From Mycobacterium sp. 852002-51163_SCH5372311 (GTDB lineage: Bacteria > Actinomycetota > Actinomycetes > Mycobacteriales > Mycobacteriaceae), in assembly GCF_001667115.1 (NCBI RefSeq), contig NZ_LZIJ01000012.1, forward strand, positions 1 to 41,981: 41,981 nt of DNA, in the 5' to 3' direction. How positions within the stretch are numbered: the stretch's first letter is position 1; every line of letters starts with the position of its first letter. Under the pieces are notes generated by a model that had not been told where the DNA came from, did not search any database, and saw only the letters and a program-made list of their open reading frames with translations. The position numbers were made by a program, and so were the translations under genes. Positions 23,188-32,034 of the stretch are shown piece by piece.

Positions 23188-26100
23188 ATGACTGATACCA
23201 CGCTGCCGCCGGGCGACGAGGCCGGCGACCGGATAGAGCCCGTCGACATCCAGCAGGAGATGCAGCGCAGCTACATCGACTACGCGATGAGCGTGATCGT
23301 GGGCCGCGCGCTGCCGGAGGTGCGCGACGGCCTCAAGCCGGTGCACCGCCGGGTGCTCTACGCGATGTTCGACTCCGGGTTCCGCCCGGACCGCAGCCAC
23401 GCCAAGTCGGCGCGGTCGGTCGCTGAGACGATGGGCAACTACCACCCGCACGGCGACGCGTCGATCTACGACACGTTGGTGCGCATGGCGCAGCCGTGGT
23501 CGCTGCGGTATCCATTGGTCGACGGGCAGGGCAACTTCGGCTCTCCGGGTAACGATCCTCCGGCCGCGATGCGTTATTGCGTGTCTGGAGATGCATTGGT
23601 GCGCTTGCCTTTTGGGCAATCAGTACGGATCCGTGACGTCGTCAATGGTGCCCGGCCCAACTCCGATAACGCCATCGAGCTGAAAGTCGTCGATCGGCAC
23701 GGAGACCCCGTTGTTGCCGACCGGTTGTTCCATTCGGGCGAGCACCAGACCTACACGGTGCGTACCACTGAAGGCTACGAGGTCACCGGCACGTCGAACC
23801 ACCCCTTGCTGTGCCTGGTCGACGTCGGCGGTGTACCGACACTGCTGTGGAGGCTGATCGAGGAAATCCGTTCGGACGACTATGTGGTGCTGCAGCGCAC
23901 TCCTCCAACGGAATTGGGACCCGCTGACTGGCATGACGTCATGGAAGCCCTCCTGTTGGGGGCGTTCATCAGTGAGGGCTTTGTGTCTGACTCGCGTGCC
24001 GGATTCAACAATCTCGACCGCGACTACTTCAATATGGTCGTGGGCGCGTACGACGCGGTGGTCGGAGGACGGCGGTACGTATCACCGCGGACTATTGCCT
24101 CCGGGCCGACATTGCTCGAGCTCGATATTCACAACCTCACGGAATTCAAAAAGACCCGTCTATGGGAGATGTTGGGGCAGCGCTCGGCTGACAAGCACGT
24201 GCCGGAGTGGCTGTGGCACTCCCCCGCCGCCGTCAAGCGCGTATTCCTGCAGGCATTATTCGAAGGCGACGGATCTTGCTCCGCGTTGCCGCGCAATACG
24301 ATTCAGATCTCCTACTCGACCCGCAGCGAACGGCTGGCCAAAGACGTCCAGCAGATACTGCTCGAGTTCGGAGTCGTATCGAAGCGCTACCGCCACGCCG
24401 TCGGCGAATATAAGGTCGTCATCACCAACCGTGCCCAGGCCGAAATGTTCGCCTCGCAGATCGGTTTCGGCGGGGCCAAACAAACCAAGCTGACCGGGAT
24501 CCTGTCGTCCATGCCACCCTGCGCGGGCCGCGACACCGACCACGTTCCCGGCTTGGCAAAGTTCATCCGCGAGCACTGCGGCAGCCACTGGGTCGACAAG
24601 GATTTTCTGAATCGCCACAACATCGACCGCATCCAACAATGGCGCACCCGCGGCGCGGAAATCCTGTCCCACATAGCAGATCCCGATGTCCGCGCCATCG
24701 CAACCGAACTCACCGACGGCCGGTTCTACTACGCCAAAGTCGCCGCCGTCTCCGATGCGGGCGTGCAACCCGTGTATAGCCTGCGCGTCGACACCGATGA
24801 TCACGCCTTCCTGACCAACGGATTCGTCAGCCACAACACCGAAGCCCGACTGACTCCGTTGGCGATGGAGATGCTGCGCGAAATCGACGAGGAGACAGTC
24901 GATTTCATCCCCAACTACGACGGCCGCGTGCAGGAGCCGACGGTGCTGCCGAGCCGGTTCCCGAACCTGCTGGCCAACGGCTCCGGCGGCATCGCGGTCG
25001 GCATGGCGACCAATATCCCGCCGCACAACTTGCGCGAGCTCGCCGACGCGGTGTTCTGGTGCCTGGAAAACCACGACGCCGACGAAGAGGCCACGCTGGA
25101 CGCCGTCATGCAGCGGGTCAAAGGCCCCGACTTCCCAACCTCTGGGCTGATCGTCGGATCCCAGGGCATCCACGACGCGTACAAGACGGGCCGCGGTTCC
25201 GTTCGCATGCGCGGAGTTGTCGAGGTAGAAGAAGATTCGCGCGGTCGCACGTCGCTGGTCATCACCGAGCTGCCCTATCAGGTCAACCACGACAACTTCA
25301 TCACCTCGATCGCCGAGCAGGTGCGCGACGGCAAGCTGGCGGGCATCTCCAACATCGAGGACCAATCCAGCGACCGCGTTGGCCTGCGCATCGTCGTCGA
25401 GATCAAGCGCGATGCGGTCGCCAAGGTGGTGCTGAACAACCTTTACAAGCACACCCAGCTGCAAACGAGCTTCGGCGCCAACATGCTGTCGATCGTCGAC
25501 GGGGTGCCACGCACGCTGCGCCTGGATCAGATGATCCGCTATTACGTCGAACACCAACTCGATGTCATCGTGCGGCGCACCACCTACCGCCTGCGCAAGG
25601 CCAACGAGCGGGCCCACATTCTGCGCGGATTGGTGAAAGCCCTCGACGCGCTGGACGAAGTCATCGCGCTCATCCGGGCGTCGGAAACCGTCGACATCGC
25701 GCGGGCCGGCCTGATCGAACTGCTCGACATCGACGAAATCCAGGCCCAGGCCATTCTCGACATGCAACTACGGCGCCTGGCCGCATTGGAGCGTCAGCGC
25801 ATCGTCGACGACTTGGCCAAGATCGAAGCCGAGATCGCCGATCTGGAAGACATTCTGGCCAAGCCCGAGCGGCAGCGCGCCATCGTGCGCGACGAACTGG
25901 CCGAGATCGTCGAAAAGCACGGCGACGACCGTCGCACCCGGATCATCGCGGCCGACGGCGACGTCAGCGACGAGGATCTGATCGCCCGCGAGGACGTCGT
26001 CGTCACCATCACCGAGACCGGATACGCCAAGCGCACCAAGACCGACCTCTACCGCAGCCAGAAACGCGGCGGGAAGGGCGTGCAGGGCGCCGGGCTCAAG

Positions 26101-26973
26101 CAGGACGACATCGTGCGGCACTTCTTCGTGTGCTCGACGCACGACTGGATCCTGTTCTTCACCACCCAGGGCCGGGTGTATCGGGCCAAGGCCTACGAGC
26201 TGCCGGAGGCCGCGCGGACCGCGCGTGGTCAGCACGTCGCCAACCTGCTGGCCTTCCAGCCCGAAGAGCGAATCGCCCAGGTCATCCAGATCAAGAGCTA
26301 CGAGGATGCTCCATACCTGGTGCTGGCCACCGCCAACGGTCTGGTCAAGAAGTCCAAGCTGACCGACTTCGACTCCAACCGCTCGGGCGGAATTGTGGCC
26401 ATCAATCTTCGCGACAACGACGAGCTGGTCGGGGCGGTGCTGTGCTCGTCCGACGACGATCTGCTGCTGGTCTCGGCCAACGGCCAGTCGATCAGGTTCT
26501 CGGCCACCGACGAGGCGTTGCGGCCGATGGGCCGGGCCACCTCCGGTGTGCAGGGCATGCGCTTCAACACCGACGACCGACTGCTGTCGCTGAACGTCGT
26601 CCGCGAGGGCACCTACCTGCTGGTCGCGACGTCGGGCGGCTACGCAAAACGGACCGGGATCGAGGAGTACCCAGTACAGGGCCGCGGCGGCAAGGGTGTG
26701 CTGACTGTGATGTACGACCGCCGGCGTGGCAGGCTGGTTGGGGCGTTGATTGTCGACGACGACAGCGAGCTGTACGCCATCACCTCCGTGGGCGGCGTCA
26801 TTCGCACGGCGGCCCGCCAGGTCCGCAAGGCGGGACGGCAGACCAAGGGCGTTCGCTTGATGAACTTGGGTGAGGGCGACACACTGTTAGCCATCGCACG
26901 CAACGCCGAGGAAAGCGGCGACGACAACGGGGTGGAAACCGACGGTGCGGAGGAGTCGGGTGGTCGGGCCTGA
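23188..26973 (+). CDS. gyrA: DNA gyrase subunit A precursor with in-frame intein
   Basis: 1261-codon precursor that should splice to an 841-residue GyrA. The first 130 residues hold the winged-helix start with the quinolone-resistance region ([15 protein letters not shown], alanine and aspartate of susceptible type). The catalytic tyrosine is residue 130, and the intein follows it directly. After the intein, extein continues [13 protein letters not shown] through the tower, the coiled-coil gate and the C-terminal DNA-wrapping beta-pinwheel (GyrA box QKRGGKG). The ATG at 23188 follows GAGGAA. Without splicing the active site is split, so gyrase activity depends on the intein. Confidence 0.98.
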   Translation: MTDTTLPPGDEAGDRIEPVDIQQEMQRSYIDYAMSVIVGRALPEVRDGLKPVHRRVLYAMFDSGFRPDRSHAKSARSVAETMGNYHPHGDASIYDTLVRMAQPWSLRYPLVDGQGNFGSPGNDPPAAMRYCVSGDALVRLPFGQSVRIRDVVNGARPNSDNAIELKVVDRHGDPVVADRLFHSGEHQTYTVRTTEGYEVTGTSNHPLLCLVDVGGVPTLLWRLIEEIRSDDYVVLQRTPPTELGPADWHDVMEALLLGAFISEGFVSDSRAGFNNLDRDYFNMVVGAYDAVVGGRRYVSPRTIASGPTLLELDIHNLTEFKKTRLWEMLGQRSADKHVPEWLWHSPAAVKRVFLQALFEGDGSCSALPRNTIQISYSTRSERLAKDVQQILLEFGVVSKRYRHAVGEYKVVITNRAQAEMFASQIGFGGAKQTKLTGILSSMPPCAGRDTDHVPGLAKFIREHCGSHWVDKDFLNRHNIDRIQQWRTRGAEILSHIADPDVRAIATELTDGRFYYAKVAAVSDAGVQPVYSLRVDTDDHAFLTNGFVSHNTEARLTPLAMEMLREIDEETVDFIPNYDGRVQEPTVLPSRFPNLLANGSGGIAVGMATNIPPHNLRELADAVFWCLENHDADEEATLDAVMQRVKGPDFPTSGLIVGSQGIHDAYKTGRGSVRMRGVVEVEEDSRGRTSLVITELPYQVNHDNFITSIAEQVRDGKLAGISNIEDQSSDRVGLRIVVEIKRDAVAKVVLNNLYKHTQLQTSFGANMLSIVDGVPRTLRLDQMIRYYVEHQLDVIVRRTTYRLRKANERAHILRGLVKALDALDEVIALIRASETVDIARAGLIELLDIDEIQAQAILDMQLRRLAALERQRIVDDLAKIEAEIADLEDILAKPERQRAIVRDELAEIVEKHGDDRRTRIIAADGDVSDEDLIAREDVVVTITETGYAKRTKTDLYRSQKRGGKGVQGAGLKQDDIVRHFFVCSTHDWILFFTTQGRVYRAKAYELPEAARTARGQHVANLLAFQPEERIAQVIQIKSYEDAPYLVLATANGLVKKSKLTDFDSNRSGGIVAINLRDNDELVGAVLCSSDDDLLLVSANGQSIRFSATDEALRPMGRATSGVQGMRFNTDDRLLSLNVVREGTYLLVATSGGYAKRTGIEEYPVQGRGGKGVLTVMYDRRRGRLVGALIVDDDSELYAITSVGGVIRTAARQVRKAGRQTKGVRLMNLGEGDTLLAIARNAEESGDDNGVETDGAEESGGRA
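23578..24837 (+). mobile_element. GyrA intein with LAGLIDADG (DOD) homing endonuclease
   Basis: 420 codons between extein Tyr130 and Thr. Block A starts Cys1 (CVSGDALV) and block B has TGTSNHPLL. Two dodecapeptide motifs of a DOD endonuclease follow: LLGAFISEG (intein about 125-133) and LFEGDGSC (about 227-234). Block F is [18 protein letters not shown] and block G ends in SHN before extein Thr. All splicing residues are present (Cys1, block-B His, terminal His-Asn, +1 Thr). Length equals the M. leprae GyrA intein; the M. xenopi one is a 198-residue mini-intein. Both endonuclease acidic motifs look intact, so homing activity is possible but unproven. Confidence 0.97.
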
Positions 26974-27038
26974 GCCCGGCTAGGAATAATGCGACTGCAC
27001 TGCCCAGGCTGGCCTGGGTACACAGGTTAGGAGTCGGG

Positions 27039-27956
27039 GTGAACTCACCGAACGAGTCGGGCTCCCCCAAAAAGGGCGATAACTCGAATGGGGACGGTGC
27101 TGTCGAGCGGACCGGTAGTCACCGGGCGGCGCCGGAATCGACGGGCCGCAGCCCCGAGGCCGGAGACTCGCCGCCATGGCAGCGGGGCGCCGCACGCGCC
27201 AGCCGGTCCGCGCCGGAAGCACCGGCGGAGCCGAGACCGTCGAACCCGACGAGCGGCATCGACGCGCGGCTGAACCGCTTCATTTCGGGGACGGCGGCCG
27301 GCTCGTCGAGCCACGCGCTGAACGAGACCCAGGATTTCGATGCCGGACCGGCACGCAGCGACGGGCCGCCGACCGAGGCTTACGCCAGCGAGTTGCCGGA
27401 TCTGTCGGGGCCGCCACGATCCCCGCAGCGTAAACCCGCATCCGAGCGGGCTTCGGAGACGGCCACCACCTCCAGCACGGCCCGTACACAGACAACCGAA
27501 AGCCGCGAGGCCCGCGAAGCCCGGGAGGCACGCGAAGCCCGGGAGGCGCGAGAAAAGCGCGAAGGCCGGGTGCACGTGTCGCGAAGGGCCCGGGGACCGG
27601 TTCGAGCCAGCATGCAGATCCGCCGGATCGATCCGTGGAGCACTTTGAAGGTGTCACTGCTGCTCTCGGTGGCGTTGTTCTTCGTCTGGATGATCGCGGT
27701 CGCGTTCCTGTACCTGGTGCTCGGCGGCATGGGTGTATGGGCCAAACTCAACAGCAACGTCGGTGACCTGCTGAACAACACCAGCGGCAGCGCCGGTGAG
27801 CTGGTTTCCAGCGGCACCATCTTCGGCGGCGCCGTGCTGATCGGCTTGGTCAACATTGTGCTGCTGACCGCGATGGCGACCATCGGGGCGTTCATCTACA
27901 ACCTGGCCACCGACCTGATCGGCGGCATCGAAGTGACCCTCGCCGATCTGGACTAG
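27039..27956 (+). CDS. DUF3566 transmembrane protein (Rv0007-like)
   Basis: 305 residues. The first roughly 190 are low-complexity and disordered (Pro, Ser, Gly and Arg rich). They include a run of the tripeptide Arg-Glu-Ala at about 155-173, encoded partly by an 18-base tandem repeat (27514-27531, 27532-27549). The conserved C-terminal domain begins [22 protein letters not shown]. It has one helix at [19 protein letters not shown] and a second at [24 protein letters not shown], ending [14 protein letters not shown]3566 proteins always follow gyrA in mycobacteria; the function is unknown. The GTG start with GGAGTCGGG upstream fits. Confidence 0.92.
   Translation: MNSPNESGSPKKGDNSNGDGAVERTGSHRAAPESTGRSPEAGDSPPWQRGAARASRSAPEAPAEPRPSNPTSGIDARLNRFISGTAAGSSSHALNETQDFDAGPARSDGPPTEAYASELPDLSGPPRSPQRKPASERASETATTSSTARTQTTESREAREAREAREAREAREKREGRVHVSRRARGPVRASMQIRRIDPWSTLKVSLLLSVALFFVWMIAVAFLYLVLGGMGVWAKLNSNVGDLLNNTSGSAGELVSSGTIFGGAVLIGLVNIVLLTAMATIGAFIYNLATDLIGGIEVTLADLD
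27514..27549 (+). repeat. 18-base tandem repeat encoding Arg-Glu-Ala runs
   Basis: Two 18-base units (27514-27531 and 27532-27549) differ at one base. They lie within a longer Arg-Glu-Ala coding run in the DUF3566 gene. Copy number could vary among strains by slippage. Confidence 0.8.
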
Positions 27957-28021
27957 TCGAGCGGCTTTTGGGAGTGGGGAGTCGATTGCGGTAATCTCGT
28001 CGCTCGGCCGTACCCGTGTAC

Positions 28022-28095
28022 GGGCCTATAGCTCAGGCGGTTAGAGCGCTTCGCTGATAACGAAGAGGTCGGAGGTTCGAGTCCTCCTAGGCCCA
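28022..28095 (+). tRNA. ileT: tRNA-Ile (GAT)
   Basis: 74 bases. Acceptor GGGCCTA pairs with TAGGCCC (28088-28094), discriminator A at 28095. D-arm TAGCTCAGGCGGTTAGAG, anticodon arm CTTCGCT-GAT-AACGAAG, T-arm GGAGGTTCGAGTCCTCC. No encoded CCA. Same position as ileT in M. tuberculosis. Confidence 0.98.
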
Positions 28096-28246
28096 CAACC
28101 ATGTGCTCGTCAAGACGTTGTGTGAGGCTCGCATTGCCACTGGCAGCGCTCGCTGTGGTGGTGGCGGTGGTGCGGTCCCGACGCGACGTCGAGGTGTGGC
28201 ATGTGGCGGTGACCGATCCACCCGATGGCCCACCCCGTGGCGTCGA

Positions 28247-28319
28247 GGGGCCTTAGCTCAGTTGGTAGAGCACTGCCTTTGCAAGGCAGGTGTCAGGGGT
28301 TCGATTCCCCTAGGCTCCA
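28247..28319 (+). tRNA. alaT: tRNA-Ala (TGC)
   Basis: 73 bases. Acceptor GGGGCCT pairs with AGGCTCC (one G-U). D-arm TAGCTCAGTTGGTAGAG, anticodon arm CTGCCTT-TGC-AAGGCAG, T-arm GGGGTTCGATTCCCC. No encoded CCA. 151 bases after tRNA-Ile, as in M. tuberculosis. The accessory block begins 180 bases downstream, but no copy of the 3' end is seen on its far side. Confidence 0.98.
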
Positions 28320-28498
28320 CTTTTTGCTGGGTATTGCCTCGGCTGATTCTCTGATTCTTTACAGCTGTTTCGGTTGATCCTTGACACTGCCTAGATGAGG
28401 GAGTTGAGCGTGGCTGAGCAGCGGTGTCAGGCCGTGATGTCAGTGATTGCCACTGGTTTGTTTCCACTGATTCGACACCTCGGCGTCACCGAAGGTCT

Positions 28499-31179
28499 CT
28501 ATTCCGAGACCGCGTTCAGTTCTGTTCGGGCCTGGTCGATTTGGTCGTAGGCGTAGGTCACCATGGCGGCGGTGTTCATGGATTCACCCTTGCGGGCGAG
28601 CGATTCGTAGGTTTGGTCGCCGAGAACCTCGCGGAGGTGGGTGATCGCTGCGCCGAGTTCCCGTGCGGCCACGGGATTGACCGTTGCGAAACCAGTGATG
28701 GTGGCCGCTGGTTCGTAGCGTCCGAGCCGGTCGAGGGCAACGGCCAGGAATGCCAGCGAGATATGCAACGTGCCGATGTTGCCCGACTCATGGATGTTGC
28801 GGATGGCCACGTCTAGGTGATTCAACGCCGCCGCCCGGTCCCCGTGTTCGATCTCAATTCCGGCCAGCCAGTGCGAAAATTGCGTCTCATACGTTCGGTT
28901 GCCGCTGTCCCGCGCGACGGTCACACCGCGGCGCGACGCCTCGAGCGCACGGCCTGGATCAGCGTCGCGGAACACATACCCGCACACGTTAAGTGTGTAC
29001 GCAAGCACCATCGGATTTTGACTGGCTTCGGCGGCGTCGATGAGGCCGTTGGCGGTGACCATCGCTTCGTCAGTCGAACCGGAGGAGATTAAAGCGGACA
29101 CCAGATGCACCCTGGCCCATATGTTGGCTTCGCCGGTGCGGGCCAGCTGGGCGCGGCTTAGCTCGAGATAACGTTCGGGCCGGCCGACGAACAGATAGGC
29201 AAGGCCGAGCCACACCTCGCCGAAGTACGACACCTTATCGCTCGCAGCGGCGATGACTGTCTGGCCGATCTCGCTATAGCGCACGGCTTCTTCGAAGCGT
29301 CCGACGACCATGCACAACGACGCCACAGCACAAACGGCGGCGAGTCGAGGATGTTCGACGCCGCGCAGGGGTTCTATCAACTCTTCGGCCCAAGTTGTCG
29401 GTTCGCCGTTCTCGAGACAGGGGCCAAGCCACCCTGCATACGCCGCGATGGCGGCGCCCGCGTCCAGGTCGCCTTGATCGGCAGCCCACCGAAACGCCGT
29501 GCGCAGGTTGGCCAACTCGACCGTGAACCAGTCGTAGGCCTCGCGCTGGCGCGGGCTGTCCCACAGGTCCATGATGTCGGTTTCCCGTCCGGCGAAGTAC
29601 CGCGCGTGGGCGGTCCGGACCGCTTCTGCCGCACCGGATGTGACGAGTTGTTCCTCGGCGAACTGGCGGATCGTTTCGAGCATCGAAAAACGTGTGCGTG
29701 AAGCAGACTGGTCCGCGACGAGCAGTGACTTGCGCACCAGAGCGTCGAGCACCTCGAGGATGGCGTACTCGTCGAGGACGTGAGAGTTGCTGAATCCGGC
29801 TATCGCGCAGGCGCTTTGGAGGTCGAAGCCGCCCGCGAACACCGAACAGCGTTCCAGCACTGTCTTTTCGGTGTCGTCGAGCAGGTCGTAGGACCAGGCG
29901 ACGGCGTGGCGCAGCGTGTGGTGACGTTCCAGGCCGCGCCGCGCGCCGACCAGCAGCCTGAAGCGGTGATCAAGACGGTCACGCATTTCACTGGCGGTCA
30001 TCGACGCCATCCGGGAGGCGGCCAGTTCGATGGCCAATGGAATCCCGTCCAGGCGCCGACAAATCTCGGTGACTGCGGTGGCTTCATCGCCGTCGACCAT
30101 CGAGAAACTCGGCGAAATGCCCTGTGCGCGTTCGACGAACAGGCTGACGGCCGCGGAGTCGATTCCGGCGGCGGCGTCCAGCGAGCGCACCGGCCGAACC
30201 TGCTCGTCTGGGACTCCGAGTCCCTCGCGGCTGGTGGCCAGGATTCGTACAGTCGCCGACCTTGCGAGTATCGCTTCGATCAAGTCAGCGGCGGCAGCGA
30301 GGACGTGCTCGCAATTGTCGATCACCAACAGCCGGACCCGGCCCTCCAACGCAGCGGCCACCGACTCACTGACGGTCTTACCCGGTTGCTGGGTGATGCC
30401 CAGCACCGCTGCTACGGCATCGGGAACCGCCGCCGGGTCAGTCACCGCGGCCAACTCGAAAAACCAAACGCCGTCAGGAAACTCATCAGCCAGATGCGTT
30501 GCGACTTCTATTGCCAGACGGGTCTTACCGACCCCACCCACACCGGTCAGCGTCACCAAGCGATGCGCCCTGACCGCCGCTTCAAGCTCGGCGACCTCGG
30601 ACTCACGTCCAATCAAGCTGGTAGTCGCAGGCCGCAGATTTCCGGGAGTGGTATCGAGCGCCCGCAACGGGGGAAACTCCGTCCGAAGTCCCGCCGCCTG
30701 GACTTGAAACATCGCTATGGGCATGGGTACATCCCGCAACCTACGCGGCCCCAGATTGACCAGGTTTACTCCGGCAAGCAGACCCGCCGTCGAGTCCGCC
30801 ACGAGAATCTGACCACCATGCCCGGCGGCCATCACCCGCGCCGCACGGTTGAGCACCGTGCCGAAGTAGTCGCCGTCGCGCAGTTCGGCTTCGCCGGTGG
30901 CGATGCCCATCCGCACCGGCAAGTCCAGTGCCCGCTGCGCGGCCACCGCCGCATCCACCGCTGACCTGGGCGAGGCGAACGCCGCGCACACCCCGTCACC
31001 GGTGTGCTTGAACAGCCAGCCGCCGTGGGTTTCGATCGCGGTACGCAATACCTGATCGTGGGCGTTAGCGCGGCGCGCATCGCATCGGCGTCGGCTTCCC
31101 ACCGACGGGTCGAGCCCTCCACGTCGGTGAACAAAAAGGTCACCACCCCGGTAGGGGCGACCCCGGCGGCCACCCGCAC
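28499..31179 (-). pseudogene. Class III cyclase / STAND ATPase regulator, frameshifted near N-terminus
   Basis: About 890 residues in two frames. The N-terminal piece (start GTG 31179) reads TGVVTFLFTDVEGSTRRWEAD, the first metal-binding motif of class III adenylate cyclases. Near 31064-31066 one base is missing, and the protein continues in another frame with HDQVLRTAIETHGGWLFKHTGDGV, holding the second metal aspartate. A cyclase domain end, an NB-ARC/STAND ATPase (Walker A GVGGVGKTRL, Walker B RLLVIDNCEH) and a long TPR-like helical region follow. No LuxR helix-turn-helix is visible at the C-terminus, unlike several M. tuberculosis relatives. A single 28499-31189 frame lacks the first cyclase motif. 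Could be decay or a sequencing error. Confidence 0.8.
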
Positions 31180-31349
31180 AGGATGTCACACAAACCCCTG
31201 CTCAGGACCGCACTTTGCCGTTGACTCTGGGTGTGCGGCGCAAGAATACGAGTGTGGCGCGCCCTCAGCGCAGTCAACGCCAGGAGCGCCGGCCCCTGGC
31301 CATCCGCCATTGCGCCGAGGCACCCGCCGCGTAGCTGCGAACGGAAATT

Positions 31350-31367
31350 CGCGTAGTCCACTACGCG
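31350..31367. promoter_or_regulatory. Palindrome CGCGTAGT-CC-ACTACGCG (operator candidate A)
   Basis: Eight-base arms around CC; the core GTAGTCCACTAC is at 31353-31364. It lies between the divergent cyclase/ATPase gene and the 100-codon ORF, 102 bases before the latter. A core differing at one base sits upstream of the P450 (34693-34704). Regulator unknown; the adjacent LuxR-type gene is an obvious candidate, as inference. Confidence 0.5.
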
Positions 31368-31468
31368 GTACATCCCGGCCTGCGCACGCGAAGCTGGACG
31401 CAATGGAAGGTGGGCACAGCAACGGCGATAGCCCGTCGACCTGGCCGGAAACCACAAGGAGGCCCGAA

Positions 31469-31771
31469 ATGACCGCAACGGCAGAAACCCTCGCCCTCGC
31501 CGCACCGGATACTGAGCCCAACCCCCAAGTCGGGGTGCCGCCGCCGGTATTGATCACCGTGCAAGAGGTTGCCTTCAGCACCGCGGCGGCGATGCCAGTG
31601 CGGCCGACGACGCGGCGGCCGTCGGCCGGCGGGCTCTCCGTTGTCGTCACCGCAATGCGCAGGATGCTTGCGGCATCAACACCTGACGTGCGCGCGTCCC
31701 GCGGGGACTATCCGAAGCGCTATTCCTTCCTTGAGAACGCCTGCATGTCGCGGGAAATGGATCGCCTGTAA
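31469..31771 (+). CDS. Small hypothetical protein, 100 residues
   Basis: ATG at 31469 preceded by an excellent site AGGAGG (31457-31462), six bases away; the open frame upstream of it is noise. Sequence starts MTATAETLALAAPDTEPN. It has a short hydrophobic segment (PPVLITVQEVAFSTAAAM, about 25-42), a basic middle, and ends YPKRYSFLENACMSREMDRL. No signal peptide or enzyme motif is visible. I do not recognise a named family. The strong ribosome-binding site, the divergent palindrome upstream and a second tiny ORF after it argue that it is expressed. It may be one of the short lineage-specific mycobacterial proteins, which is inference. Function unknown. Confidence 0.65.
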   Translation: MTATAETLALAAPDTEPNPQVGVPPPVLITVQEVAFSTAAAMPVRPTTRRPSAGGLSVVVTAMRRMLAASTPDVRASRGDYPKRYSFLENACMSREMDRL

Positions 31772-31836
31772 CCCGCTACGGACTCGGGCAGCAGTTCGCG
31801 CCGCTTTGGCTTTAGTCGCTCGCAAAGGGGGAGGCC

Positions 31837-31953
31837 GTGAACGCCGTTGTGGTAGCGCTGGTCCTGATCGGGGCACCAACTTTCGCCGTGGGTGTCAGCT
31901 ATCTGCAGGCGATGTTGGAGCGCTGGGACTATCAGCGCCGCGCACAAGACTGA
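31837..31953 (+). CDS. Small single-pass membrane protein, 38 residues
   Basis: GTG at 31837 directly after GGGGGAGG. The protein is an N-terminal hydrophobic helix (about 3-25, VVVALVLIGAPTFAVGVSYL) followed by a charged tail LERWDYQRRAQD. It is too short for most gene callers. It follows the 100-residue ORF by 65 bases and ends 81 bases before the LuxR-type gene. Its stop overlaps an ATG that opens a 13-codon frame (31953-31994), probably not a gene. The helix-plus-charged-tail form is common among small bacterial membrane proteins. Function unknown. Confidence 0.55.
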   Translation: MNAVVVALVLIGAPTFAVGVSYLQAMLERWDYQRRAQD

Positions 31954-32022
31954 TGAGTCAGCGCGCCGGCGAACGACTTGAAATAGTCGAGTAATGGTCT
32001 CGTTTGGTGGCTGGCGCATGGT

Positions 32023-32028
32023 TATAGT
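32023..32028 (+). promoter_or_regulatory. Leaderless -10 element of the LuxR-type gene
   Basis: TATAGT followed by six bases and then the GTG at 32035, so transcription would begin at the start codon. No ribosome-binding site is present. TAGTCGAGTA at 31984-31993, about 50 bases upstream of the start, is one base from the core of the palindrome before the P450 and might be an operator half. Confidence 0.6.
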
Positions 32029-32034
32029 CGCCGT

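Noticed and set aside
24256..25767. 503-codon open frame antisense to gyrA
   Set aside because: High-GC shadow: its composition is histidine/aspartate/valine-rich without domains, and the sense strand is certain gyrA.
26965..26978. CGGGC-CTGA-GCCCG at the gyrA stop as a terminator
   Set aside because: Only five base pairs and no T tract; too weak to call.
27500..27560. CRISPR-like array
   Set aside because: Tandem 18-base units without spacers, in frame within a gene; no cas genes.
27045..27575. Long antisense frame opposite the DUF3566 gene
   Set aside because: Covers the disordered Arg/Pro-rich region, where antisense frames stay open by composition; no start signal or motif.
28379..28420. 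TTGACA after tRNA-Ala as a promoter
   Set aside because: No -10 element at usual spacing and no plus-strand gene follows.
29780..30964. 394-codon frame on the plus strand opposite the cyclase/ATPase gene
   Set aside because: The minus strand carries clear NB-ARC motifs here; the plus frame lacks any and is Gly/Arg/Gln-rich shadow.
31953..31994. 13-codon ATG frame overlapping the 38-residue ORF stop
   Set aside because: Very short with no ribosome-binding site; probably chance.
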